Shown piece by piece: positions 15,231 to 25,900 of a stretch of 41,005 nt of DNA (its first letter is position 1; the number at the start of each line of letters is the position of its first letter). The DNA is from an uncultured Prevotellaceae bacterium (GTDB lineage Bacteria > Bacteroidota > Bacteroidia > Bacteroidales > Bacteroidaceae): contig CACXUV010000034.1 of the NCBI GenBank assembly GCA_902770845.1, positions 1-41,005 of the forward strand. The letters are read 5' to 3'. A program made the position numbers and the translations under genes. The notes under the pieces were generated by a model. The model had not been told where the DNA came from and made no database searches. It saw only the letters and a list, made by a program, of their open reading frames with translations.

Positions 15231-15231
15231 C

Positions 15232-16074
15232 ATGAAAAAACTGCTTTGCCTCTTCGCCCTGTGCTGTGCCATGCTGGCCTCATGCAAAAAGGAGATAGAC
15301 TTTGACTACCACGACACAACGCCGCTGGTGGTCATCGAAGGGCGCGTCAGCAACGAGGGCATGAGCGTGGTGATCACGCGCAGCCGTTCCATGCAGGACA
15401 GCGTGAAGGGCCGCTGTCTGCCTGGGGCTGTGGTCGGCATAGCCTGGGCCGACACCACCGTGCAGCTGACCTACGACGCCGCTGAGGACAGCTACTGCTC
15501 CACGACAGCAGGAACGGCTGGCCAAACCTATCGGCTGAGCATTGATTTTGAGGGCCACCACTACGAGGCAACATCGCTCATGATGCCCCCCGCCCCCATC
15601 CGCTCGGCCAAGTTCCTGTGGCAACCAGTGCTGCAGGAACGGCTGCTGGCCTACGAAGTGTGGGCCGAAGACCCTCAGCCCGGCGAGCGCAACTACTACA
15701 TGTATCGCATGGACCGCCACTCCAACCACCCCCATCTGGCCCGTTTCTCCAAGACCGAACCCTATCGCTGGGGCGTGTTCGACGACCGTGGCTGTCCGCC
15801 TGGCCTCATCTATCGCGACATCATGTGCATGAGCCAGCGGGCAGCCGATGAAGACAAGGAGGAAAACTGGAAGGGTATTCTCTACGACGGCGACACCATC
15901 ACGCTCAGCATCATGACCATCGACCGCCCCGTCTACGACTTCTTCACCTCGCTGCGCACAGGACAGAGTGGCGGGGCCAATCCGCGAACCAACATCAGCG
16001 GCGGCTGTCAGGGCTATTTTGCAGCCATGAGCATCGCCCGCGCCGACACCATCATCTACCACCCACTGCCATAA
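15232..16074 (+). CDS. DUF4249 lipoprotein
   Basis: This 280-residue protein has a lipoprotein signal with lipobox LASC (C18), followed by KKEIDFDY, typical of DUF4249 proteins. The N-terminal part (VVIEGRVSNEG..., an immunoglobulin-like start) and the RDIMCMSQ region fit the family. It is translationally linked to the TonB receptor (1-nt gap) and is presumably its outer-membrane partner, as SusD is to SusC, though the ligand is not known. gluQRS follows after 16 nt, apparently in the same transcript. Confidence 0.85.
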   Translation: MKKLLCLFALCCAMLASCKKEIDFDYHDTTPLVVIEGRVSNEGMSVVITRSRSMQDSVKGRCLPGAVVGIAWADTTVQLTYDAAEDSYCSTTAGTAGQTYRLSIDFEGHHYEATSLMMPPAPIRSAKFLWQPVLQERLLAYEVWAEDPQPGERNYYMYRMDRHSNHPHLARFSKTEPYRWGVFDDRGCPPGLIYRDIMCMSQRAADEDKEENWKGILYDGDTITLSIMTIDRPVYDFFTSLRTGQSGGANPRTNISGGCQGYFAAMSIARADTIIYHPLP

Positions 16075-16090
16075 AAACCCCGTTCTGCAC

Positions 16091-16990
16091 ATGACAAACA
16101 GTTGCAAAGGACGCTTCGCACCATCGCCCACAGGCCGCATGCACCTGGGAAACATCTTCAGTGCCTTGCTGTCGTGGCTATCGGCCCGCAGCAAGGGGGG
16201 CCAATGGCTGCTGCGAATAGAAGACATCGACCCACAGCGCTCGCGCCAGCAATGGGCCGACCAGATCATGGCCGACCTGGAGTGGCTGGGACTTTGGTGG
16301 GACGGCACACCCGTTTATCAGAGCCAGCGCAGCAACATCTACCAACAATATTTCGACCAGCTGAAACAGCAAGGACTGACCTACCCCTGCTACTGCACCC
16401 GTGCCGACATTCTGGCCACACAGGCCCCGCACGAAAGCGACGGGCGCGTGGTCTATGCCGGCACCTGTCGCCATCTGCCGCCTCAGCCCGGCAAACAGGG
16501 AGCCACGCGACTGGTGGTGCCCCATGAAGACATCACATTCCTGGACGGGCATTACGGACAGCAAACCGTGAACCTGGCACAGCAGGTGGGCGACTTCATC
16601 ATCCGGCGCAAGGACGGGGCCTGGGCCTACCAGCTGGCCGTGGTGGTCGACGACGCCCTGATGGGCATCAGCGAGGTGGTGCGTGGCCGCGACCTGCTGC
16701 TCTCCTCGCCCCAGCAAATGTATGTGTCCAGACTGCTGGGCTTCCCGTCGCCCCAGTTCATTCATCTGCCCCTGCTGTGCAACAGCGCCGGGCAGCGCCT
16801 GTCGAAACGCGACCTGAGCATGGACATGCAACAGCTGCGCCAGCACCACACCGCCAGCGAACTGACGGGCATGCTGGCCCACCTGGCTGGTCTGCAACCG
16901 CAGCCTCAGCCTGTCACAGCAGAGAAACTGATTCCGTTGTTTTCGTGGAAGAAAGTGCCCCACGAAAACATCTTCGTAAACAACGTTTAA
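16091..16990 (+). CDS. gluQRS: Glutamyl-Q tRNA(Asp) synthetase
   Basis: This 299-residue class I synthetase catalytic domain lacks the anticodon-binding part of GltX. It attaches glutamate to the queuosine base of tRNA(Asp). The HIGH-type motif is APSPTGRMHLGN (from residue 10), the KMSKS-type motif is RLSKRDLS, and the zinc-site cysteines CYC are followed by YAGTC. Length matches the family. It follows the DUF4249 gene closely. Its TAA stop overlaps the TTTAA target duplication of the element inserted at 16991, which leaves the reading frame intact. Confidence 0.93.
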   Translation: MTNSCKGRFAPSPTGRMHLGNIFSALLSWLSARSKGGQWLLRIEDIDPQRSRQQWADQIMADLEWLGLWWDGTPVYQSQRSNIYQQYFDQLKQQGLTYPCYCTRADILATQAPHESDGRVVYAGTCRHLPPQPGKQGATRLVVPHEDITFLDGHYGQQTVNLAQQVGDFIIRRKDGAWAYQLAVVVDDALMGISEVVRGRDLLLSSPQQMYVSRLLGFPSPQFIHLPLLCNSAGQRLSKRDLSMDMQQLRQHHTASELTGMLAHLAGLQPQPQPVTAEKLIPLFSWKKVPHENIFVNNV

Positions 16991-17105
16991 CCCAAATCGG
17001 TCATTAGCGTTATGATGATAACATCCTTTATTTTTGAACAGATGTCCTGCTGCTTTGAGTGCGCAATGGGGTTCCATTGTAATACAGTCTAATGACCGAT
17101 TTGGG
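16991..17105. mobile_element. MITE-like element with 17-bp terminal inverted repeats and TTTAA duplications
   Basis: CCCAAATCGGTCATTAG (16991-17007) is repeated exactly in inverse orientation at 17089-17105, and TTTAA flanks both ends (16986-16990 and 17106-17110). The 115-bp unit has no coding capacity. Inside are a small palindrome (GTTAT/ATAAC) and one unit-like palindrome (GCAATGGGGTTCCATTG, 17063-17079) resembling the GC-rich 22-bp family. It sits between convergent gluQRS and parE and could also act as a terminator. The parent transposase family is not identifiable here. Confidence 0.75.
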
Positions 17106-17143
17106 TTTAATGTATAGTTCCCGGCAAGAAGACGTCTACCGAA

Positions 17144-19138
17144 TTATTCGTAGACGTCTTCTTCCGGACGATCTTCTTCAATCACCAGGTTGTCAATGAT
17201 GAAGTTCTGGCGCTCCATGGTGTTCTTGCCCATGTAGTATTCCAGCAGTTTCTGCACCTGGTCGGTCTTGTGCAGCGTCACCTGCTCCAAGCGAATGTCG
17301 GGACCAATGAAGCCTGCAAACTCTTCGGGCGAAATCTCGCCAAGACCCTTGAATCGCGTAATCTCAGGATCGGGTCCCAGGTCGTGAATGGCCTTCAGTC
17401 GCTCGTCGTCGCTGTAGCAATAACGGGTGATGAAGTCGCCCTTCTTTCCATCGCGGGCCTTGATGTCGGCCTCGGCCACCACACTTTTGTTCTTGATCTT
17501 GGTGCGACGGTTGCGCACGCGGAACAGCGGCGTTTGCAGCACATAGACGTGGCCCTTGCGAATGAGCTCAGGGAAGAACTGCAGGAAGAAAGTGATGATG
17601 AGCAGGCGGATGTGCATGCCGTCGACATCGGCATCGGTGGCCACAATCACCTTGTTGTAACGCAACGTGTCGAGCCCCTCTTCAATGTCGAGTGCAGCCT
17701 GCAACAGGTTGAACTCCTCGTTCTCATAGACCACCTTCTTGGTCAGTCCGAACGAGTTCAGGGGCTTGCCTCGCAAGGAGAAGACCGCCTGCGTGTTGAC
17801 ATCGCGGCTCTTGGTGATGCTTCCGCTGGCCGAGTCGCCCTCAGTGATAAAGATGCACGACTCTTCCTTGCGATCGTTCTTCACGTCGCTGAAGTGTATG
17901 CGGCAGTCGCGCAGCTTGCGGTTGTGCAAATTGGCCTTCTTGGCACGCTCGCGTGCCAGTTTCGTGACGCCCGCCATGGCCTTGCGCTCCTTTTCGCTCT
18001 CCTGAATCTTCTGCAGCATCACCTCGGCGGTATCTGGATTTTTGTGCAGATAGTTGTCAACCTCCTGCTTGATGAAGTCGCCCACATACTTGTTGATCGA
18101 AGGCGGCATGGGGTGTTCGGCATCCACCTGCGTGGGCACAGGAGCCATGGTGAGCGAGCCCAGCTTGATTTTTGTCTGGCTCTCGAACATGGGTTCCTCC
18201 ACGTTCAGTGCGATGGCAGCCACCAGGCCCGTGCGAATGTCGCCATACTCAAAGTTCTTCTGGAAAAACTCCTTGATGGTCTTGGCAATGTGCTCCTTGA
18301 AGGCACTCTGATGGGTGCCACCCTGCGTGGTGTGCTGTCCGTTCACAAAGCTGTAGTATTCTTCGCCATACTGGTTGGCATGGGTGAAGGCAATCTCGAT
18401 GTCGTCGCCCTGCAGGTGAATGATGGGGTAGAGCGAATCGGCACTCATGCGGTCTTTCAGCAAGTCCTCCAGTCCATGTCGCGACAGGATGCGCCTGCCG
18501 TTGTACATGATGGCCAGTCCCGTGTTCAGATAAGTGTAGTTGCGCAGCATTGTTTCCACGATGTCGTCGTGGAACGAATAGTTCTGAAACAGCGAGTTGT
18601 CGGGTTCAAAGTAGATGTAGGTTCCGTTCTCGTCCTGCGTGTCCTCCGTGGTGTCGCTCACGAGTTTTCCTTTCTCGAACGTGGCGCGGCGCACCTTGCC
18701 GTCGCGAAACGATGCCACCTCGAAGTGCGAACTCAGCGCGTTCACGGCCTTCACACCCACGCCGTTCAGTCCGATGCTTTTTTTGAAAGCCTTCGAGTCA
18801 TACTTGCCGCCGGTGTTCAGCACGCTCACGGCCTCGATCATCTTGCCTTGCGGAATGCCGCGTCCATAGTCGCGCACCGACACCTTCAGGTTGTCGTCTA
18901 CAGTCACCTCAATGCGGTCGCCAGCATGCATCTTGAACTCGTCGATTGAATTGTCGATCACCTCCTTCAGCAACACATAGATGCCATCCTCGGCCAACTG
19001 TCCGTCGCCCAGTCGTCCAATGTACATGCCTGGCCTCAGCCTGATATGTTCGGTGCCCGAAAGTGTGCGTATGTTGTCGTCGGTATAGTCGGTCATGGGT
19101 TGCTGTCCGTTCTCCAGAACCATGTTGTCGTCTGCCAT
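17144..19138 (-). CDS. parE: DNA topoisomerase IV subunit B
   Basis: This 664-residue type IIA topoisomerase ATPase subunit works with ParC to decatenate chromosomes. The GHKL ATPase motifs are [18 protein letters not shown] and [14 protein letters not shown]. The transducer domain follows, and the TOPRIM domain carries EGDSASG (about 433) and [10 protein letters not shown] (about 500). [14 protein letters not shown] and FSLRGKPLN favour ParE over GyrB, which normally has EGDSAGG and LRGKILN. The length also fits Bacteroidota ParE. It follows the cytidylate-kinase-like gene by 13 nt on the same strand. Confidence 0.9.
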   Translation of the reverse strand: MADDNMVLENGQQPMTDYTDDNIRTLSGTEHIRLRPGMYIGRLGDGQLAEDGIYVLLKEVIDNSIDEFKMHAGDRIEVTVDDNLKVSVRDYGRGIPQGKMIEAVSVLNTGGKYDSKAFKKSIGLNGVGVKAVNALSSHFEVASFRDGKVRRATFEKGKLVSDTTEDTQDENGTYIYFEPDNSLFQNYSFHDDIVETMLRNYTYLNTGLAIMYNGRRILSRHGLEDLLKDRMSADSLYPIIHLQGDDIEIAFTHANQYGEEYYSFVNGQHTTQGGTHQSAFKEHIAKTIKEFFQKNFEYGDIRTGLVAAIALNVEEPMFESQTKIKLGSLTMAPVPTQVDAEHPMPPSINKYVGDFIKQEVDNYLHKNPDTAEVMLQKIQESEKERKAMAGVTKLARERAKKANLHNRKLRDCRIHFSDVKNDRKEESCIFITEGDSASGSITKSRDVNTQAVFSLRGKPLNSFGLTKKVVYENEEFNLLQAALDIEEGLDTLRYNKVIVATDADVDGMHIRLLIITFFLQFFPELIRKGHVYVLQTPLFRVRNRRTKIKNKSVVAEADIKARDGKKGDFITRYCYSDDERLKAIHDLGPDPEITRFKGLGEISPEEFAGFIGPDIRLEQVTLHKTDQVQKLLEYYMGKNTMERQNFIIDNLVIEEDRPEEDVYE

Positions 19139-19151
19139 GAGTGTTTTCGTT

Positions 19152-19787
19152 TTATTTGTTCATGTTGTCGATATAGGTCATGATGACGTCGGCTGCGGCA
19201 TCGGGCGTCATGTCGTCCATCGTAATGACGAGCTGATAGTTGCGTGTGTCATAGCGTGTGGTGTCGTCATACTTCTGGATGAACGTTTCGCGGCTTTCGT
19301 CCATTTCCTTGATGATGGCCCTTGCCTCTGCCTCGCTGACCCCACGCTTGTGCATGATGCGCTCAATGCGGTGCTGCAACGAAGCCTGAATGAAGACATT
19401 CAGGTGGTTAGGCCAGTTGCGAAAGATGAGGAAGCCCGAACGACCGGCCACCACGCACGACTCTTTCCTGGCCAGTTCTTCCAGGATGGCCTTTTCGGTC
19501 TCGAACATGGTCTTTGTGGTGAGTTTTGTTTCGGCCTCCATCGGAAGGCGAACACTGTTCACAAGCGTGTTGTAGTAGTTATTGAATTCGTTCCACCACG
19601 ACTTTTTCTGTGCCTTGATGCGCTCAATCTCTTCGAGCGAGAAGCCAAATTTCTCCGTGAGACCCTCCACGAGGGCCTTGTCATAATACTTCACTTTCAG
19701 CCGTTCGGCCAGTTTGCGGCCCACGGTGCGACCCCCAGAACCCACTTCGCGGTTGATGGTGATGACAAATTGCGTGTTCTTATTCAT
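19152..19787 (-). CDS. Cytidylate kinase-like family protein
   Basis: This 211-residue P-loop protein begins [30 protein letters not shown], where GSGGRTVG is the Walker A variant of the cytidylate-kinase-like family. AGRSGFLIF and the [17 protein letters not shown] lid-like segment follow. It probably phosphorylates a nucleotide or related small molecule, but these proteins are separate from the true Cmk and the substrate is unknown. It lies between the GNAT-like gene and parE on the minus strand. Confidence 0.85.
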   Translation of the reverse strand: MNKNTQFVITINREVGSGGRTVGRKLAERLKVKYYDKALVEGLTEKFGFSLEEIERIKAQKKSWWNEFNNYYNTLVNSVRLPMEAETKLTTKTMFETEKAILEELARKESCVVAGRSGFLIFRNWPNHLNVFIQASLQHRIERIMHKRGVSEAEARAIIKEMDESRETFIQKYDDTTRYDTRNYQLVITMDDMTPDAAADVIMTYIDNMNK

Positions 19788-19801
19788 TCTATGTTTCTGT
19801 A

Positions 19802-19872
19802 TTTACAGTTGTTTCTTGTAGCAGCAGCTTTACAGTTGCAGCAGCTTTTTTACAGTTGTTTCTTGTAGCAGC
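19802..19872. repeat. 24-bp direct duplication covering the GNAT gene's 3' end
   Basis: The 24 bases at 19849-19872, which encode the last residues and stop of the gene ending at 19850, recur exactly at 19802-19825. A partial copy (TTTACAGTTGCAGCAGC) lies between them. The extra copies are non-coding and fill most of the gap to the next gene. Confidence 0.9.
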
Positions 19873-21001
19873 GACGGCGCTTGTGCTGTTCGTTCTCCAG
19901 ATACTGCCACTGGGCCTGCACGGCGGTGTTGCTCTCCATGTGCACATGGGTTTCGCCCCATTTGAAGCCATACTTCTGATAGATGGGAATGAGGTGATAG
20001 AACAGCAGTGCGTTGGCCCCTTTGGTGCGGTATTCGGGCAGCACGCCAATGAGCAGACAGTCCACGATGTCGGTCTGCTTCAGATAGAGCGCCTTGAACA
20101 GGTGCCACCAGCCGAAGGGCAGCAGTCGGCCGTTGCGACACTTCTGCAGGGCCTTGGTGAGCGAGGGAATGCTGATGCCCACGCCCACGACGTTGTGGTC
20201 TGGCGTGTTCCAGTCTTCGATGACGCACAGCATGTCCATGGAGAAGAACTTGAAGTATTCCTTCACGTAGGTGTCGATCTGCCTGTCGGTCATTTGCGAG
20301 TAGCCATAAAGGTTGCCAAACGTCTTGTTCACCACCTCGAGCACCTTGCGGCCATAGCCGTTGGGTCCAAACACCTGGCTGCGCTTAATCTCAGGACAGT
20401 GCAGGTTGTAGCGTTTCTCCACCATCTGTGCCACCTTGGAAAACTTCTCCGGCATGTCGCCCTTGGGCACAAAGGCTTTATACTCCACGTAGTCGTTGTC
20501 CTTTTCATAGCCCTGCATCTGCTCCATCAGCCTGGGGTAGTAGTCATAATTATATATGGTGGCCATGGTGCCCAGCTGGTCGAAGCCGTGGGTGAGCATG
20601 CCTTCGGGGTCCATGTCGGTGAATCCCAGCGGCCCTATCACCTCCTTCATGCCCTTGGCGCGGCCCCAGTCTTCCACCGCCTTGAGCAGGGCTTGCAGCA
20701 CTTCCTGGTCGTCAACAAAGTCAATCCAGCCGAACCTCACGCAGGGGCGCTGCCACTGCTCGTTGTAGCGGTGGTTGATGATGGCGGCCACACGGCCCGC
20801 AAGCTTGCCGTCCTTGTAGGCCAGAAAATATTCCGACTCGCAAAACTCGAATGCCGGATTCTTGTCACTGCTCAGCGTGTGCATTTCGTCGCTGAAAAGA
20901 TTGGGCGCATCGAACTTGTTCCCTCTGTACAAATCGTAGTGGAACTGGATGAACGTTTTGAGCTCACGCTTGCTGCTTACTTTCTTGATTTCTACTGACA
21001 T
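19850..21001 (-). CDS. GNAT-fold acyltransferase-like protein
   Basis: This 383-residue cytoplasmic protein is of a type widespread in Bacteroidota, often annotated as an N-acetyltransferase or hypothetical protein. The N-terminal region (ELKTFIQFHYDLYRGN, then FLAYKDGKLAGRVAAIINHRYNE) reads like a GNAT strand-helix pattern. The C-terminal LLIGVLPEYRTKGANALLFY resembles the acyl-CoA pyrophosphate loop (here Y-R-T-K-G-A). Two tandem GNAT-like halves are likely. Substrate unknown. It has its own promoter, divergent from the CHASE2 operon. Confidence 0.7.
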   Translation of the reverse strand: MSVEIKKVSSKRELKTFIQFHYDLYRGNKFDAPNLFSDEMHTLSSDKNPAFEFCESEYFLAYKDGKLAGRVAAIINHRYNEQWQRPCVRFGWIDFVDDQEVLQALLKAVEDWGRAKGMKEVIGPLGFTDMDPEGMLTHGFDQLGTMATIYNYDYYPRLMEQMQGYEKDNDYVEYKAFVPKGDMPEKFSKVAQMVEKRYNLHCPEIKRSQVFGPNGYGRKVLEVVNKTFGNLYGYSQMTDRQIDTYVKEYFKFFSMDMLCVIEDWNTPDHNVVGVGISIPSLTKALQKCRNGRLLPFGWWHLFKALYLKQTDIVDCLLIGVLPEYRTKGANALLFYHLIPIYQKYGFKWGETHVHMESNTAVQAQWQYLENEQHKRRRCYKKQL

Positions 21002-21032
21002 GATTCATGCAACTTTAATGAATAAAATCGTA

Positions 21033-21040
21033 CAAAGATA
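21033..21040 (-). promoter_or_regulatory. -7 promoter element of the GNAT-like gene
   Basis: TATCTTTG on the minus strand, 31 nt before the ATG at 21001. The upstream element is weak. Confidence 0.55.
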
Positions 21041-21094
21041 ACGCTTTTCTTGCAGAAAACATCAGAAAAATTCGTTTTTTTGAACTATTAAACG

Positions 21095-21102
21095 TAATTT
21101 TG
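21095..21102 (+). promoter_or_regulatory. -7 promoter element of the CHASE2-CHAT operon
   Basis: TAATTTTG, 33 nt before the ATG at 21136, with TTCG 20 nt upstream as a weak -33 element. Its position rules out the longer open frame from 21100 as the true start. Confidence 0.55.
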
Positions 21103-21135
21103 CGCTTTGAAAATGATTATTTGAATACTAACCGT

Positions 21136-22338
21136 ATGAAAAAACTACTCCGAGCGATATTCCACGTGGACCATCTCATCGTCACGTCCATCACCATGAT
21201 GATTATCTGGCTGCTGGTCTTCGTCACGGTCAACGTGGAGTTTCTCGACCCCGTGGTGCATGCCTTGGAGAGTTTTTCGATGACCGACATTTACTACCGC
21301 ATTGAGAACACAGGCAAGCCCGTGCCCAACCAGCAAATCACGCTGGTCGACATGACCGAACTGACCAGCCGCGACCGCGACAAGATTGCGGGCGTGGTGA
21401 AGCAGATCAGCCAGATGAACCCCACGGCGCTGGGCATCGACATTATTTTCGAGGGGCTGCAGGCCAATGCCGACGCCGATGACGAGCTGGCCGAAGCCTT
21501 CTTCGAAGCGCCCGAAAACACGGTGCTGGCCTTCAAGCTGACCGAGCCCGACGCAGCGACGGGCACCTTTGGCAATGCCGTTCACTCCTTTTTTGCCCAG
21601 GAAACGGGCCTGACCGAAGGCACGGTGAACGTGACCAACAACCCGCACCGCAGCATGACCACCTATCCCGTGTTCTTCATCGAGCACACCGACACCGTGC
21701 TCTCGCTGCCCGTGCAGCTCAGCCGCATGCTGGGTGCCGCGCCGCTGCCGGGCGCCAGGGAGCAAACCATCAACTACAAGGGCACGGCGTTTCCCGTGGT
21801 CGACTATAAAGACCTGCCGCGCAGCCGCCACCTGATTGAAAACCACATTGTGCTCCTGGGCAGCACACGCGAAGAGAGCGACAAGCACCTGACGCCCCTG
21901 GGACAGCGTCCGGGCATGGAAATCATGGCCTACACGCTGCTGAGCATCCTCGAGGGCGTGCATGTCTATCATGCTCCCTTCTGGCAGTGCCTGCTCTGGG
22001 CACTGCTCACCGGCATACTAACCAACATCGTAGACCTTTTCCTCACCCGGCGGCTGGAGCGCAGCCACTCCACGGTGCTGCTGTTCCTCACCGAAAGCGA
22101 GTTCTACGAAAAGTTCATGGCCTTCATGCTCATGGCCCTGCTCACGCTCTGCACCTTCCTGTTCTTTGTATACCACAACTACTACGTCAACTCCATTCCG
22201 GCACTGAGCACCATTGTGATACTGCCCGAAGGCCGCCTGCTCTACATTGCCCTTCTCACCGTGCTGAAGAAGAAGCTGAAGTGGAAGGCTGTCGACCATT
22301 CGCTCTATGCCGAAGAGGTGAACGAAAAACTGCAATAA
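21136..22338 (+). CDS. CHASE2-domain membrane protein
   Basis: This 400-residue inner-membrane protein starts MKKLLRAIFHVDHL. It has one N-terminal membrane helix (about 13-35), a periplasmic CHASE2 sensor domain (about 40-270) and a C-terminal cluster of about three helices (about 280-380). The sensor shows ITLVDMTELTSRDRD, NPTALGIDIIFEG and GKIVLLGS-type text (HIVLLGSTRE), then PGMEIMAYTL. It ends with a short basic tail, so no kinase, cyclase or other cytoplasmic output domain is attached. CHASE2 normally senses unknown signals for fused output domains; here the partners are probably the next two genes. The 40-nt gap and overlapping downstream genes support one operon. Confidence 0.88.
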   Translation: MKKLLRAIFHVDHLIVTSITMMIIWLLVFVTVNVEFLDPVVHALESFSMTDIYYRIENTGKPVPNQQITLVDMTELTSRDRDKIAGVVKQISQMNPTALGIDIIFEGLQANADADDELAEAFFEAPENTVLAFKLTEPDAATGTFGNAVHSFFAQETGLTEGTVNVTNNPHRSMTTYPVFFIEHTDTVLSLPVQLSRMLGAAPLPGAREQTINYKGTAFPVVDYKDLPRSRHLIENHIVLLGSTREESDKHLTPLGQRPGMEIMAYTLLSILEGVHVYHAPFWQCLLWALLTGILTNIVDLFLTRRLERSHSTVLLFLTESEFYEKFMAFMLMALLTLCTFLFFVYHNYYVNSIPALSTIVILPEGRLLYIALLTVLKKKLKWKAVDHSLYAEEVNEKLQ

Positions 22339-22378
22339 ACCCCGAAAATCCATCATAACAGACTATACCTACTTTGCA

Positions 22379-22933
22379 ATGAAACAATTTCTACTGACCC
22401 TGCTCCTGCTGCTCTCCACCCTTGCCACGCAAGCACAGCAATACACCGTCTACCGCGTGAAAGGCTCGGCTGCACTGGTGAGCAAACAAAAGAAGACGCC
22501 ACTGGCACGCGGCATCCTGGTGAAGCCCGGCGACGTGATCAACGTGAGCGCCGCAAGCGAACTGAAACTGTTCTCGCCCGAACTGCACGAAATGGTCACC
22601 CTCGAAGGCCAGTGCGCCGGCAGTCTGGCCAGCCTCATGGCCAGTCAGAGCGCATCCCGACAGAGCATGACGCAGAAATACTTTGACTATATCATGAAGA
22701 ACATGGCCGGCAAGAACGACTCTGAGGAACAGCTGCAGGGCGGGCGCACCACGGCCATCTTCCGCGACGACACCGACTCGCTGCTGGCCGACTTCGAGTT
22801 CTTCCCCCTGCTCACGCCCGTGGCCCACCTGGGGGCTTCGGTTGGCGGCATGATCGAGCCCAAGCCCCAACCGCGCCTGAGCACCGCCCGCCCGCCAATG
22901 ATACACTTTGTTCCCCTCTACCGCAAGAAATGA
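22379..22933 (+). CDS. Secreted FecR-like small protein of the CHASE2-CHAT operon
   Basis: This 184-residue protein has a clear signal peptide (FLLTLLLLLSTLATQAQ). Residues 24-80 (VYRVKGSAALVSKQKK..., LVKPGDVINVSAASELKLFS) resemble the repeated G-x-L-x-x-GD strand pattern of FecR-type periplasmic domains. The rest is polar and low in recognisable motifs, with a proline-rich C-terminus. No transmembrane helix is present. Its stop overlaps the CHAT gene start (ATGA), implying coupled translation. The FecR resemblance is by eye; the role as a linker between CHASE2 sensor and CHAT protease is inference. Confidence 0.6.
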   Translation: MKQFLLTLLLLLSTLATQAQQYTVYRVKGSAALVSKQKKTPLARGILVKPGDVINVSAASELKLFSPELHEMVTLEGQCAGSLASLMASQSASRQSMTQKYFDYIMKNMAGKNDSEEQLQGGRTTAIFRDDTDSLLADFEFFPLLTPVAHLGASVGGMIEPKPQPRLSTARPPMIHFVPLYRKK

Positions 22934-25900
22934 CCATCCCACACCGTCTCCGCCTGGCCATGAGCGCTGTGCTCCTGGCCACCACCCTTGTCCTGCCTGC
23001 ACAGAACAAGGTGCTGAACCAGCTGGCAGGCGATGCTTCCAAGGCCATGAAGAAGGGCAACCTGAAGCAAGCCGACAGCCTGTACACAGCCTATGCGGAC
23101 CTGTTCCGCCAGGAAGGCCACACCAAGACGTTCGACTACACCGAGATTCTGGAGTTTCTGGTGCGCCGCGCCACCCTTGGCGGACAGCTCGACCGCGCCA
23201 TCCGCCTGCAGGAAGAAATCATCGAGGTGCGCCGCACCGCCCAGGACTGCACCTACGCCCAGTGGGCAGCGGCGGTGAGCGACCTGGCTTCGCTCTACTA
23301 TCAGAAAGGTCTCTACGACAAGGCCCTGACCACCGGCAAGGAGGCGCTCACCATGCTTGGCAAGCAGTTTGGCACCAAGCACCACTACTTCTGCATTGCC
23401 CTGGCCAACGTGGCCGGATTCTATGCCGCCCGTGGCGAGACGGGCGACGAGCAAATGGCCATCGAGCTGTGCGAGCAAGCCCTGAAGCACATGAAGAAAG
23501 GCACCTACGAATATGCCAACGCGCTCAACTCGCTGGTGGTGTTCTATTCGCTGGCGGGCCGCCGTGCCGATGCCGCCCGGCTCTCGGTGAAGGCCCGCAA
23601 GGAGGCTCGCAAGCGACTGGGCGAAGACGGAATGGGCTATGCCACGGTGCTCAACAACACCGCCATACGCCTGGCCAAGGCCGGCAACTACGAAGAGGCC
23701 ATTGAGTATGCCGGCTATTCCAGGGAGTGCTTCGAGCAGTCGGGCAACGTTCACTCGCTGGCCTACGCCAAGCTGCTCACCAACACGGCCACCTTCCACG
23801 CCCACCTGCAGCAGTACCGCGAGGCAGTGGCCCTGCTCGAGCAGGCCCTGCCCGTGATAGAACAGTCGGTGGGGCGCAACCACTCCGACTACCTGCGCTG
23901 CATGAGCGAGCTGTCAAACGCCCATCGCGGCATGGGCAATCTGGAGAAAGCCAACGAAATGGCCCACCAGAGCGACCAGCTGGGCCGACAGCTGGGCAAC
24001 CACAACGACGTGAAGTATGCCAGGTCGCTCTCCAAGCAGGCCGCCACCTTTGCCTCGAACGGCAACTACATGCGCGCCATGCAGCACGAGCACCGCGCCT
24101 ACGAAATCTACCACCAGCGTGCCGACAGCCTGAACATGGCCTTCTCGCTGGGACTGCTGGCCAACTATCAGTTCAGCGACGGACAGCAGGAGAAGGGACT
24201 GGCCACCGCGCGCAAGGCGCTTGCCATCTATGAAAAGCAGGGACGCCACACCGCCCACCATGCACAGGCCCTCAACAATACCGCCATTCTCTACTACAAC
24301 GCCCACCACTACGAGCAGGCCAGCACCTGCGGACAGCAGGCCATGGCCATCTATCGGGAACTGGCCGACACCGTCAATGCCATCTACGCCCGCATCACGG
24401 CCAACAACGCATTGTTTCTTTTCATGAAAGACAGCCTGCAGCAGGCCATGACCACCGCCCGCAGGGCCATAGCTCTGCACAGCCGCATCCTGGGCGACGA
24501 CCACCCCGACAACGTGCCGCTGCTCTACAACCTGGCCATCTATCTGAACAAGGCCGGACAGCGCGCCCAGGCCGACTCCATCTACCGCCAGGTCATGGCC
24601 ATGCAGGCACAGCAGGTGCGCACGGCCTTCCTGCACCTCACGTCGCAGGAGCGCGAAAAGTTCTGGAACCAGAAGAGCTACGTGTTTCGCTTTGCGCCCA
24701 TGCTGGCCTATCTGGACCGCAACAACGGCCTGATGACAACCGAAGCCTACAACGCCCAGCTCTTCTCGAAGGGCATTCTGCTCAACAGCGACGTAGACTT
24801 CAAGAAGCTGCTGCGACAGTCGGCCAGCCAGGAGCTGCTCAACAAGTACAACCAGCTGGAGGCCCTGCGCCACGACGCCGAGTCCTACTACCGCATGAGC
24901 GCAGAGCAACAGCAGTCCATCGACCTGGACCACATGCGCGAAACCATCTACCAGCTGGAGCGCGACCTGCTGAAGGGCTGCAAGGAGTATGGCAGCTTCA
25001 CCGCCTCGCTCAGCATCGACGCCGCCCAGGTGGCCGCCTCGCTGGCCCCCGACGAAGCCGCCATCGAGTTTGCCGACGTCTACGTGGAGGGCATGGGCAC
25101 CACCTACCTGGCCCTCGTGCTGCGCAAAGACCAGCCCACGCCCCAGCTGGTGCGACTGTTCAGCGATGCCGAACTGCGCGACCTGAAGTACGGCGGCGGC
25201 CAGCACTTTTTCCAGGCTCTGAAAACCATCGAGGGAACCAACCTGATCTACAACGACCCGCGCTTCGGACAAATGCTCTGGCAGCCCATCACAAGCCGAC
25301 TGCAGGGCATCAGCAAGATTTTCTTCTCGCCCACGTCGCTGTTCTATCAGATGGGCATTGAATACCTGCCCTGCGACTCCACCCACCGCATTGGCGACCT
25401 GTTTGCCGTCTACCGGCTCTCGTCGACCAAGTCGCTCGTCAGCCGCAAGCCCACGGGCAAGCCGCAGAACGCCACCATCTACGGCGGTCTGAAATACGAC
25501 ATGACGCTGGCCCAGCTGCAAGAGCAGCACGACCTGCTGGCCAGCGACAGCCAGTACCTGCTGGCCATGAACACCCTGAGCGCCGCCGAGCCCACCCTGC
25601 AGACCGACCTGCAGCGAACGCTGGACTCGCTGAGCCTGCGCGGCACCGTGCACGAACTGCCGGGCACGGCCCACGAGGCCGACAACATTGCCGAACAGCT
25701 GCTGCAAAACAACATTGAGGCCAACGTGCTGCAGGGCTACAGCGGCACCGAAGAGACCTTCAAGGCACTTTCGGGCCGCCGCCAAAGCATTGTGCATCTG
25801 GCCACCCACGGCTTCTACTTCTCTGAAAGTGAGCTCAAGCAAAGAGGACAGCAGCTGGTGTTTGCCGACGAGCAGACCGACCATCTCGACAACGCACTGA

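Noticed and set aside
17270-18949. 559-codon open frame antisense to parE
   Set aside because: Codon-bias shadow with no motifs; parE on the minus strand is intact.
17144-19138. Assignment as GyrB
   Set aside because: EGDSASG and LRGKPLN fit ParE; GyrB usually has EGDSAGG and LRGKILN.
21100-21135. Longer N-terminus for the CHASE2 protein
   Set aside because: The extension begins with a non-ATG codon inside the -7 promoter element.
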